Of a stretch of 64,000 bases of DNA, positions 19,690 through 29,917 are shown in pieces. The stretch lies in NCBI GenBank assembly GCA_963377175.1, contig CAUJNA010002780.1:1-64000 (forward strand), in the 5' to 3' direction. The notes beneath the pieces were generated by a model, which had not been told where the DNA came from, made no database searches, and worked only from the letters and a program-made list of their open reading frames with translations. The stretch is from Effrenium voratum. Lineage: Eukaryota; Sar; Dinophyceae; Suessiales; Symbiodiniaceae. Every line of letters begins with the position of its first letter. Position 1 is the stretch's first letter. The position numbers and the translations under genes were made by a program.

Positions 19690-21205
19690 AGGTGAGCCGT
19701 TTCCCGGGAAACTGCTGAGCTGCAGCCCAGGTAGTCAAAGCAACCAGCTGTTTTCCGGGAAACTGCTGAGCTGCAGCCCAGGCAGTCAAGGCAACCAGCT
19801 GTTTTTCGGGAAACTGCTGAGCTTGAGGCGGGAGCCGAGCTGGAGGTAAGCCGTTTCCCGGGAAACGGTAGATTACCTCACCGTTCCCTGGCCGCAGCCC
19901 GGGTAATACTTACAGCAGAATGTGAAAATTACCTTTCTCCTTGCGCGAAGGTAATTTTCACATTCTGCTGTAAGTATTACCCGGGCTGCGGCCAGGAAAC
20001 GGTGAGGTAATCTACCGTTTCCCGGGAAACGGCTTACCTCCGCTCGGCTCCGCCTTCAAGCTCAGCAGTTTCCCGGGAAACAGCTGGTTGCCTTGACTGC
20101 CTGGGCTGCAGCTCAGCAGTTTCCCGGAAAACAGCTGGTTGCTTTGACTACCTGGGCTGCAGCTCAGCAGTTTCCCGGGAAACAGCTGGTTGCTTTGACT
20201 ACCTGGGCTGCAGCTCAGCAGTTTCCCGGAAAACTGGTTGCTTTGACTGCCTGGGCTGCAGCTCAGCAGTTTTCCGGGAAACAGCTGGTTGCTTTGACTG
20301 CCCGGGCTGCAGCTCAGCAGTTTTCCGGGAAGCAGCTGGTTGCTTTGACTGCCTGGGCTGCAGCTCAGCAGTTTCCCGGGAAACAGCTGGTTGCGTTGAC
20401 TGCCTGGGCTGCAGCTCGGCAGTTTTCAGGGAAACAGCTGGTTGCTTTGACTGCCTGGGCTGCAGCGTGGCAGTTTTTCGGGAAACAGCTGGTTGCTTTG
20501 ACTGCCTGGGCTGCAGCTCAACAGTTTTCCGGGAAGCAGCTGGTTGCTTTGACTGCCTGGGCTGCAGCTCAGCAGGAAACAGCTGGTTGCTTTGACTGCC
20601 TGGGCTGCAGCTTGGCAGTTTTCCGGGAAACAGCTGGTTGCTTTGACTGCCTGGGCTGCAGCTGCCTGGGCTGCAGCTCAACAGTTTTCCGGGAAGCAGC
20701 TGGTTGCTTTGACTGCCTGGGCTGCGGCTCAGCAGTTTTCTGGGTTGTTTTGGGCTGCAGCTCAGCAGTTTTCCGGGAAACAGCTGGTTGCTTTGACTGC
20801 CTGCGCTGCAGCTCAGCAGTTTCCCGGGAAACAGCTGGTTGCTTTGACTGTCTGGGCTGCAGCTCAACAGTTTTCCGGGAAGCAGCTGGTTGCTTTGACT
20901 GCCTGGGCTGCGGCTCAGCAGTTTTCTGGGTTGTTTTTGACTGCCTGGGCTGCAGCTCAGCAGTTTTCCGGGAAACAGCTGGTTGCTTTGTGCCTGGGAT
21001 GCAGCTGCAGGCAGGCAAAGCAACCAGCTGTTGTTTCCCGGAAAACAGCTGAGCTGCAGCCCAGGCAGTCAAAGCAACCAGCTGTTTCCCGCAAATTCCG
21101 GGAAACAGCCGCTTTGACTACCTGGGCTGCAGCTCAGCAGGTTTCCGGGAAACAGCTGGTTGCTTTGATTGCCTGGGCTGCAGCTTAGCAGTTTTCCGGA
21201 AAACA
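19690..21205. repeat. 51-bp palindromic tandem array (TTTCCCGGGAAAC unit) in both orientations
   Basis: More than 20 imperfect copies of a roughly 51-bp unit containing CAGTTTTCCGGGAAACAG, CTGGTTGCTTTGACTGCC and TGGGCTGCAGCTCAG run from about 20,050 to 21,200. Three copies in the opposite orientation lie at about 19,700-19,850, and another orientation switch occurs at about 21,005-21,090. Because 51 is divisible by three, the array is open in several frames (for example repeated TAWAAAQQFSGKQLVAL). These are translations of the repeat, not supported proteins. Confidence 0.8.
19846..20036. repeat. Long near-perfect hairpin at the centre of the array
   Basis: Bases 19891-19935 pair perfectly (45 bp) with 19948-19992 around a 12-nt loop. 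Beyond one mismatch, pairing continues outward through about 19,846 and 20,036, including two copies of the self-complementary CCGTTTCCCGGGAAACGG. The flanking 51-bp units are themselves inverted, so the whole structure is a palindrome of several hundred bases. Confidence 0.8.
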
Positions 21206-21464
21206 GTATGTAACAGCTGTGAAGCTGGCAAACCTTCCGTTTGCAATTGCACGACAGTCATGTGAAGGCTCGTCCGGATTGCGGCATGTTCAATTCCCCC
21301 TCCTCCAGCGCACTGCTGTTGGCGCGTGTGTGAGTGTAGCTTTTGGCAAGCCGTTCGTGCATGTCAGCAGTGTGGACACAATCAGGCAAATATATACATC
21401 TAAGAAGGTTCAGGTGACATGGTGTGATGAACAGTAGCAACGCAGGGCAAGGTAGTCAGCCGCA

Positions 21465-23010
21465 ATGTCTTCTGCCGCCAGCCGCGCGCCGTCTTCCTAT
21501 GCATTATTCTGTTCACACATGGTGTCAACGGGCGTGAAGAAAGGTGCTCGCATTCGCATCAGGGGCAAGAAGCCGTTTGTTACCAAAGACATGCTTATCC
21601 AAAAGTGGACACTTGGAGTGACATGTCAATGTGATGTTTGCCTTCTTGTTGTCCGCCTCCCGCCACATCCCCTAGCCCAGAAGCACTGGAGGTGTGCAAT
21701 GCTAGACAGTTGCCATCAGGAAAACGATGAACGAGGATGAGAAGAAAATCTACAAGGACCGCGCCAGCGCCAAGGTCAAGGAACTGCACGCTGCGCGCAA
21801 AAAGTTGCAGCCGGCAAGCTCACCACCTGCTTCCAAATGTGAGCCCGACACAGCCAGTGAATCTGCAGAGGCAAATGTTCAGTGCAACTTACCGCCAGCG
21901 CTTCACTGGCACACTGGAAGAGCTCTGACATGTGTTCGTGTTCTGGGACAAGGGTCATGGGGCAAAGTTTGCAAGGCAGTGTCTTGCCGGTGAAAAATAG
22001 CAAGATACCAGTGTTTGCAGTTGTGCCTGCTTGTCATGTTGGTAGTTGTTTAACCCTCTGTTACTACTATTTCGGACGCTGAGTTGCTCCTGGCCTGCTC
22101 AGGTCGACCAAGGTGGATTTCAATACGCGCTCAAAATGGCAAAGTTTGAGCCGGCTGAAGGAGAGCCCGTCGGCGTGCCGCCCGAACTATGCGAAGAGTA
22201 CAGGAAGAGCACTTTGCCATGGTAATGGAATGTGCGAGTACTTGCCTTGAAAGCGAACTTGGGAATATTCCAGATGAGATGAAGTGGAACCTTCTGTGGC
22301 AGGTCTCTTCTGGTTTGGGCTTCCTTCATTCCAAAAACATTCTTCACTTGATCTCTGGGACCTATCCGGATGAGACTGCGCCATGTCAAGCAAAGCTGTG
22401 CCTAGGACGCATCATGCGTGCGCAACACCATGTTTGAAACAGGCCTTTCCGGTGCTTGTCATGATGTGGGCTTCTGTGACATCTATTTAGGTGTGACCTC
22501 GGCGTGGCCAGACGAGCCGGCAAGGATGGTTGTCTGCGGGCGTCAGGCAAGAATGTGTATTCACCTTTGTACCGGGCTGTGGAGCTGTGGCACGGCGATG
22601 CGAACACTGCTTCGTGACTTAGTTATGTGCTTATTTTGTGCTTCCATGACTAGTTGCGTGATGAGTGGTTGTGCATGCGTAAGGTCATGGTGAGCCGTTT
22701 TACGGAATCATGGGCATTTGGCTGCGTGGCCTTTGATGTGTGGACTACTGGCACCGGGCGCCTTTTGGTTGACGATGGTATGCGTGTGCCTGCCATGAAA
22801 GGGACGTTGATGGTGGAGCGCGAGGCAATCAAGCGGAATTTCGATTCAAGAGTTGAGGCACGTGTGGCCAACGCAGACGCCGCGGCTCTCATCATGAAGC
22901 TCACAGACGTTTTGCCATCCAAACGGCCAAGTGGTTTCGAGCTGAGCTCGAGACTGGCCGGTCTTTTGTGCTGTGAGCCTGAGCCTGCCTCATCATCCCA
23001 GCCGTTGTAG
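21465..23010 (+). CDS. HMG-box protein fused to a degenerate protein-kinase domain
   Basis: The start ATG at 21465 opens an HMG box: APSSYALFCSHM, then KKPFVTKDMLIQKW, joined through a GA-AG intron (21608-21719) to KTMNEDEKKIYKDRASAK. A linker leads to a kinase lobe: VLGQGSWGKVCK (Gly loop), a GC-AG intron (21976-22102), GGFQYALKM (the conserved Lys), HFAMVMECAS (hinge), LWQVSSGLGFLHSKNILHL, AKLCDLGVARRAG (DFG read as DLG, joined over the GT-AG intron 22398-22490), YSPLYRAVELWHG (APE region), ESWAFGCVAFDVW and PSKRPSGFEL. Stop at 23008-23010. Oddities: where HRDxKxxN is expected the frame reads HLISGTYPDE, so the catalytic Asp is not visible; the frame shifts by one base between the Lys and the hinge (about 22,175-22,200) and that stretch is short. 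A pseudokinase, a recent pseudogene or a base error are all possible. HMG-box proteins bind or bend DNA, so a chromatin role is plausible. Confidence 0.65.
21608..21719 (+). other. GA-AG intron inside the HMG box
   Basis: The exon ends AAAAGTG and the intron begins GACACT. The intron ends CATCAG and the next exon begins GAAAACG. Joining gives IQKWKTMNEDEKK, exactly the Trp-to-helix-3 spacing of an HMG box. No GT or GC donor in the vicinity keeps the frame and the conserved Trp. GA donors have been described in dinoflagellates. Confidence 0.6.
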
Positions 23011-23284
23011 CTAGCAGTGGCTTCCTATGGCCCAGTGTGTTGTTGCAATTATTTAAACATTGCTTGTTGTCAATGTGTTGTTCTCTTGAAGGGTCTCAGG
23101 GGAGCAATGATCGCAACTGACTGCTACTTTATTTGTAACTTGCAGTTGTACGGCGCAGCAGAAATGCACCAGCTGCTCAAGCAAGAGATGCACCTTGCGT
23201 TCAGGCTAGTTAGCAACAGTGTGACCTGAGTCAGGCATGTTTCGTTTCTCAGCATGTTCGGTGCACTTGCTGGAGTGATGGCCA

Positions 23285-23870
23285 GTTGATGAAAAAGCCA
23301 CCTCCCTCAATCATGTGTTGCACTGACCATGCAGCGCCTCGCGAACCATGTGTTGACCATGTGCCGCCTTCCGCCTCCACCATGTGTCGCATCCCGTGTT
23401 GATGTTGCCTCCCGCGTTGAAACGTGTTGACCACGAACAGCCTGTCGAATTCATTGTTCGCCGCCATCCGCAGTGACAACGTGCCGCCTCCGATCCTCAC
23501 CATGTGTTGCCTCCCGTTGCACCGCCTTCCGAAGTCACCTGTTGCCGCCTCCCACATGTACCATGTGTTGAAGACGTTGCTCCCAGGGACCGCCTCCCGA
23601 CGTTACCGTGCGTCGCCTTGGGCATTGACAATGCACCGCCTTCCGCACGCATCAAGCTTCGCATCCCATGTTGGCCATGTGTCACTTCCAACATTCACCA
23701 TGTTTCGCCTTCCGCATTGACCATGCACCGCCTCCCGAAGTCACAGTGCGTCGCCTTCCGTGTTGACAAGCCGTCTTCTTTTGCCGCCTGCCGCTGCGAC
23801 CGTGTTGCGGAGAACTCGCATTGCGTCGTCTGCCGTTGTGACCCTTGCTCACAAACATGTCAAGTTGGAC
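23285..23870. repeat. Degenerate short tandem repeat (CCATGTGTTG / CCGCCTTCCG)
   Basis: Imperfect units of roughly 20-40 bp alternating CACCATGTGTYG-like and CGCCTYCCG-like segments run through the block. The frames across it are repeat artefacts. Confidence 0.55.
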
Positions 23871-24037
23871 TTTGGCCTAGCATTGCATGGCTCAGGGCTA
23901 CTGTTCCAAACTCTCATGTTTTTGCAAGTCTGTTGGCGCTGCATGTGTGTCGGACGTCCTAAGAACGCCTGGTGTAACTTCTGCAGCCATTGCTGGTTTT
24001 GGAAGTGAAGACTGTTAGCTCGGCGCTTGCCCTTGAC

Positions 24038-27000
24038 ATGTCGAAGAAAGCTCGCACAGATCCGGTGCCGCCCGCTTTCCATGATGATGCGGGCAAATAC
24101 ATGTTGGAAGTTGAGGCATACGTACCCTGGCTGTCACCCTGGCCCCTTTTTGTATTGGTCGTTTTTGAGATGCTTGCTAGTGCCTTGACCTTGGCAGCCC
24201 AAGAGTGCTGAGAGGTGCGGCAGACCTTGCCCGACCTTCTTGTTTCGCTGAAGCTGGCGCCGAAGGTTACTAAAGACAAGCCTCGAGTAAGCTTGGAGGA
24301 CATTCCTCCGCTCCAGATTGCCGCCGAATGCAAGGAGTCCAAGGACGGGCCTCGTGTTAGGTTTGCTCCTGGGAAGGTAAAGTAATGAACTGAAACATTT
24401 ATGATCCGGGCCGGGGTTGCAGGCTGTCATGGCTCGCAGGATTGGACCAAGACGCTCCGGACATTCAAAGAAATGTGGTGCGTTGACAATTGCAGCGCAG
24501 CCCTACAAGGGCAGGGGCTGTATGAAGCGGGAGGCAGTCTATGCTGGTTGAGCCTTGAAGTCGAAGGTCCGGCTCCCGCCGATCCAGTGACAATGCAAGG
24601 GCTGACAGACTTGAAGAACGAGATGTTTGTTCCAATCTCGGTTGCGGGGCGCGAGGGACCTAGTCAGCGGATCGTGTTTCCTGCCAATATCCTGGCATAC
24701 GTGAAGGAAGTGCCCAGCACCTTCCCACGGAACATGGCCATTCTTGGCTCAAAGGCCTTGGTGGCTGCTTGGTGGGCCACTAGGTTGATGATGGCTTGCA
24801 ATTGTGTTGCATGTTGTGGTGCAGTCAGTGCGGCAAGTTACATGTGCGTTGCTGTTGCATGCTTGAACTTGACGTTGGAAACGCATCCCGCTGTTAACCT
24901 GGTGAGCTGCCAATGTTGTTTTACGCATGCATCAAGTTTCGCGCTGTGTGTAAGGTGAAAATGTATGAGGCCATGCAGGCAACCACCCCCGACAAAGAGC
25001 TCATCAGACTTTTGCTGGAAAGCGCCTTAACCGTCACCATCCAAGTTTACATCGGTGGCATCGACGTTGCAGTGGGGGCATCCTTGCGTCATTCGGAGAG
25101 TTTGCGCAGGCTGCCAACACTGGCAGATTCATTTTTGACCTTTACCAGGAAGCTCTACACACTGGCCCCTGGATTGCAGCAGTTGAGCTTGGCGAAACAG
25201 GAGAAGGTGAATGCTCTCATGAACAAGTCGGTGTTCACCTTTAACGGGTGCAAGGTTGACCGTGGTCTTTTGTCATGCGCGCAGATTGTGATGAAGAACC
25301 TTGGGGACTCCGAGGAGATTCTTACACGGCTCTCGGCGTTGCATGGCCAGGTGCTCTCTCACTCGCATGCGAGGCTCAGGTCAGTCTTCAAGCACGGTGA
25401 GGACACGGCCAAGTTCATCTTGTCGATGGCTTTGAGCCTGCTGAACCGTGGCGTGATCGGCGTCAGTGACTTCAATGATGAGAAGACCGAGACATGGTGC
25501 CGCGCAATGAGTGCACTCCATGAGCTCTTGGCGGGCACCATGAGTGCCATCAAGGTCATGGCCACGAGCACAGATGACTCGTTCATCAAGGTGCTGGACA
25601 TGCGCGATCCGTCAAGGTACGACAGGGCAAAAGTGGACAGCGCCATGAGAAAGCTCAGCAAAGAGCAGCGCCCCATGATAGAGATTCTCACTTGCCCAAA
25701 GCCAAGCTTTTGTTTTCCATTATCACTGACCCACAATTTCAATTTTGTAAAGGTGCCAAAAGGTTAACCTTCTTCTGGGTGCAACCTAGGATTCTTGTAT
25801 CATTGCTTGAGCGCGAACGCGATGACGACTTGCTCGCCTTGAGCCAAGACACCAAGTGCAAGATCGTTGACCTCATGGCCAGCTCCGACGTGCCGCTCGC
25901 CAAAGACTACAGGGCAGCCCTGAAGAAGTTGTCCTCCATGAAAGTGGGCGAAGGCAGCCTTCCACCGCTTGCCCTTAGCTCTGTGATGTCAGGCCGCTCA
26001 GCTGCCCTCCGTTTGGTTAAGGCGGCAAACCTCTTTCAAGAGGGGTGACCGTCTTGCAACCTCCCCTCGGAAGGGTTTATCAGAACATGCTGTTCAACCT
26101 GTGAAGGGGTTTCGTGTTTTCCTTGGCTTTTGTTTTCTGTCAGGATTCGCGCCACTGACTACACTTGTTATATTTCTGCTCTGTACCAAGTTTACCCCGG
26201 CCCGCCGAAGCTGTATTAGCCCGCCGAAGTTTACCCCGTGATCACGCTTGCGTGTGTGTGTGTGTGTGTGTTTGTTTCTGTGTCTGTGTGTGTGTCTGTG
26301 TCCGTGTCTGTGTGGTGTGTGTGTGTGTGTGTTTGTGTTTGTGTGTGTGTCTGGGTGTTTGTGTGCGTGTGTATTCGCGCGTGTGTGTGTGTGGGCGTGT
26401 GTGTGTGTGTGTTGGTTTGCGTGTTGGTCTGTTACAAAATGTGTGTCTGTGTGTTGTTTGTGCTATTTGAAACGAATGGCTTTCTTTGCCTGACGGAGTG
26501 TGCTTTTGCGTGTCTTGTGTGTCTGGGTGTCTCTGGATCTGAGTGTCAGGCTCGGCGGGCGCCAACGCCACTGCATGATGTGTTCCAGCAATGAAGTCTG
26601 GACCATCATCACCGGTTTCACTTGTAATATGATGCGAAAACTGACTTTCCGTCAACCCAGTCCCGTTTGGCTGCGTGATTGTCGCTGCGATTGCCGCTGC
26701 TACGCGATTCGCATGACCTTGCGTTGCTGGAGTACTTTATGGGATGGCAGATTCTCTCAGAGGGAGGGACAAAGGGGGAGCTGAAATTTGACAAAGTTCG
26801 TTTCTAATAAGGCTAACATGTCACACATCGCTATATCATACCCCACTCTGTGAGGTGGCGAGTTCTGCTTTGCGCTGATGTAACGCTATAGTAAGTTTTG
26901 GGTTGTCGTACTGGACCTAGCTGATACAACGGCGTCGTATCGCAGCCCAGTCTTTGCTGTACCAAGTTTAGTGGTCATTACTGGAGTGAGTCTGACCCTG

Positions 27001-29515
27001 GTGAATTCTCTACTCTGCCTTCTATCACCGATCAATCTGTTATATAGCGAGTTGAAGCGCGTTATAGTCTACAGTAATAAAGCAGACAAATCTTCGTTAA
27101 ATCACACACCCAATCTGTGATATGGCCTGGAGTTGTCTAAGGCTGGCAAATCTTCTCTTATCTGATTGCGGCTCAACCTGTGTGACATGGCGATGTTTGG
27201 GGTGTCACAGACTTTATCTAAAAAAGGCTGATGCTATTTCACACATGTATGATATAGCGATGCGAGTTTTTGGTCGCCGGACTGGTATCTGAGGCAGGTA
27301 AAGATTTGCTTTATCAAGCCCCACTCTGTGATATGGCGAGTTGTTGGTCGTCATACTTGGGAGTGTCGTGGGCAACATGGGTCCTGAACTGCTTCATTGC
27401 ATCTTAAGTTTTAGACCACCATGACTTGGGAGGGTCGTCTGCAAGGTGGGTGCGAGGCTGACGCACCTTTGCTTGTTTGTTCATTTCTTTTTCACAACCG
27501 CCTTCCGAGGAGTCAGGTTTTGTGCCTTCAGGCTTGGTTACACGCGTTCCTTGCTGCAGTGTTATGTGTTTTCGTTCACTTGCTTTTGCGGGAGGCACGC
27601 TATCGTTGCTGAGTGCTTGGCTTGAAGGCGCATCATTTTGTTGTCCTGCCAAGGCCATGTCTTGTCTGACATTGATTCTGAGCTGGAGAAGATGAATGCA
27701 GCCAGGGTCAAAGCCTCTGACAAAGTCAGAGAGAAGACACGGAAATTGGTCAGCTTCGCTGACGATCTTCCTAAAGAGACAAGCGCCCCAACGATGGCAG
27801 ATGCAAAGCTAAACGCTCGGCACAGGCTCTTTGTCATGGCTCCAGAGCTTTTGGTGGAGAGCTCGGGCAAAACTCCTTGGCGATTGGCGCCTGACGCCTC
27901 TGCCATTTCCTCCTTGGTGAAAGCTCGCCTCAGTTGGGCTGTGGATGCCGCCAAGAGCAGCATGACGGACCTGCTGCTCATTTCTGACGGTGGGAGCAAG
28001 GAGACGAGGAGGATTGTGGAGGAAGCACTTGGTGGGCCAGGCCGTGTGATGGCAGAGTTCGTCGTCATCTTCGATCAGGCGCCGAGGTTTGAGTTGAAGA
28101 GTGCCAAGATGTTCAGTGACACCGGGGCTGGCTTTTGCTCCCTACTCCTTTGCTGCCATACCTCAGTGGGGCGCAGCCAGTTGTGTCTTCAGAAGCGGCA
28201 GGACCATGATTGGCTTGAAGCATGTGCTTGGCTGTTAAACATGTCTATCGTTTGCAAGGTCTTGGTAACAAGCGGGTGGTCTAGTTTCTGTGACGAATCG
28301 GACGGTTACAATTTGGATTTGTAGTCTGGTCAGTTTGTGGCAAGCACACAGCAAGGTTTGGAATATTGCTGGAGCACAGTTTCATGATATCAACCCTCAG
28401 TCATGTACTCACCTGCTTTGGCATGGGCCTGCTTGATACGAAAACGGCTAGTGACACCAATGGTTTCGGGACATGAGCAAGACATGTGGTGGATTTGCGC
28501 AATGCTCTCAGAAACAACATGCTTCTCACTGCGTCCAGGCGGTTAGAGTTCACAACTCCTTGGCTGCTTGAAGGAAGGATGACCCTTGATGACAAATGGC
28601 TCAACGGTGGCGCTGGTCGATTGACCGTTTCTTGTTGAGCAACTCTGATGACATGACATTGCATCCCGATTCCTGACGAATGTAGCTTGACAGTAGTGGC
28701 GCCCGTTGCGTTTTAGATGGCCAGGGAGATGTCAAGTAGTCCTACTGCTGCTTGCCTTGTTTTGACCTCACTTGGTGTTGATAGGACAAGTTTCAGGCCG
28801 CCGGCCCCCTTGTGTTTGCCAGCGTGCCTGCGATGAAGACCTTGGAGATGGAGATGGTTATGCCAGATGCGAAGAAGAAGATTTGGGGTGCTGGCTGCAA
28901 CACTGCAAGTCCCCCAAAGTGGCCCACCAGCAGCATTCCATGGTGCTGGGGGGAGGTTATGCCTCCGGCGCTGTGGGAGGCCTTGCTGAGCATGCTGTGT
29001 GTTGGTGCGGTCATCGATGTGTCGCCAAGTCCTGCTTTGGCCACCACCGCCATGAAGCAAAACATCACTTACCACGGCATTTGCCAGAGCCAGAAGATGG
29101 CAGAGTGGATGGGTGGAGTTGTTGACAGAGCTGCCCCGAAGAGCCTTGCCTTAAAATGAGAAACAATCGGCATGGCGCAGATAGGTAGGAAGAGGGAGAC
29201 TTCATTCAACCAGAGTCAGAGAGTCGCAGCGAATGACAAGAGGAGGCGTGTCATGAAGGCAGTGCAGTGGGTTGCACATACTAGTTTGACCATATGACCG
29301 CATGCTGAAGTTGTTCTGCCTGAGCCTGCCTCAGGATGGCTTTGGATCCCAAAATACCTGCACTGTACGAGCAGACTGTGTCCGAGATGGTGTCGGAGGC
29401 TTTCCCGGAGCTTGTAGAGTCGGGTGAGGCCAAGCAGAAAACGGAGAAGACTGGGGATGATGATGCTCTCACAGAGGAGACTCTGTATGAATGTGAAGGG
29501 GCGCAGTCTGGCTAG
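24038..29515 (+). CDS. Large multi-exon dinoflagellate-type protein, paralogue A, with methyltransferase-like C-terminal region
   Basis: Exon-like blocks: 24038-24135 (MSKKARTDPVPPAF); about 24216-24376 (VRQTLPDLLVSLKLAPK, ending FAPGK before GTAAAG); about 24440-24775 (YEAGGSLCWLSLEVEG, RIVFPANILAYVKEVPSTF); about 24958-25690 (ELIRLLLESALTVTIQVYIG, ESLRRLPTLADSFLTF); about 25770-26045; 27650-28110 (RHRLFVMAPELL, LLLISDGGSKETRRIVEEAL); 28782-29150 (DAKKKIWGAG, WCWGEVMPPALWEALLSM, AVIDVSPSPALATTAM); 29331-29515 (IPALYEQTVSEMVSEAFPEL, stop TAG at 29513-29515). Every block has a counterpart, in the same order, in the gene at 29.9-33.7 kb, which is the best support for the model. The VIDVSP...A...Y.G segment looks like motif I of a SAM-dependent methyltransferase fold, though Gly residues are sparse. 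Function unknown. Exon borders are approximate. Confidence 0.55.
26250..26462. repeat. (TG)n microsatellite
   Basis: A TGTGTG tract interrupted by TCTG and TTTG variants, inside the long intron of paralogue A. The Cys/Val-rich frames across it are artefacts. Confidence 0.85.
26820..27365. repeat. Degenerate dispersed-tandem motif CACTCTGTGATATGGCGAGTT
   Basis: About six diverged copies of a core like CTCTGTGATATGGCGAGTT recur at 26,845, 27,030, 27,115, 27,180, 27,240 and 27,320, spaced roughly 60-185 bp. Variants change GATATGG to GTTATATAG, GACATGG or GATATAG. The copies share only the core, with unrelated spacers. The block lies in the presumed long intron of paralogue A. Confidence 0.45.
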
Positions 29516-29749
29516 AATGAATACTGGGCTGGCATCATGCAGTTTTGAAGCGCTTCGACATGGTGCCATATGCGTTTCCCGATCACCCGTGAATGGTCGC
29601 TGAACCTCGGAGAAATAGTTTTGGCCCCGTAGCACTGAAGCAAGTATGTGCCGCACACAATAATATCACGTAGGCCGTTGGACATGCTACTAATAACAAG
29701 ATCGCTTCTTGCGTGCACTATGATCAAGAAGAGCTGCGTGCATGCTGCA

Positions 29750-29868
29750 TATTCCATGGCACTGACAGTTAAGGGGGACGGTTGCAAGTCATATTCCATG
29801 GCACTGACAGATAAGGGGGACGGTTGCAAGTCATACTCCATGACACTGACAGTTAAGGGGGACGGTTG
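29750..29868 (+). repeat. 42-bp tandem repeat, about 2.8 copies
   Basis: Copies start at 29750, 29792 and 29834. Each contains ATTCCATGGCACTGACAG, then TTAAGGGGGACGGTTG, with one to three substitutions between copies. It lies just upstream of the first exon of paralogue B. Confidence 0.8.
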
Positions 29869-29917
29869 AAAGCTTAAGTGGACCGATCAATTGAGTGGTT
29901 TGCGCCCGTTCCATTTC

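Noticed and set aside
20093..21052. 319-codon frame of TAWAAAQQFSGKQLVAL repeats (and a similar minus-strand frame)
   Set aside because: It is the direct translation of the 51-bp palindromic array; open frames exist on both strands because the unit length is a multiple of three.
26165..26655. Several Cys/Val-rich and Thr/His-rich frames
   Set aside because: Products of the (TG)n microsatellite.
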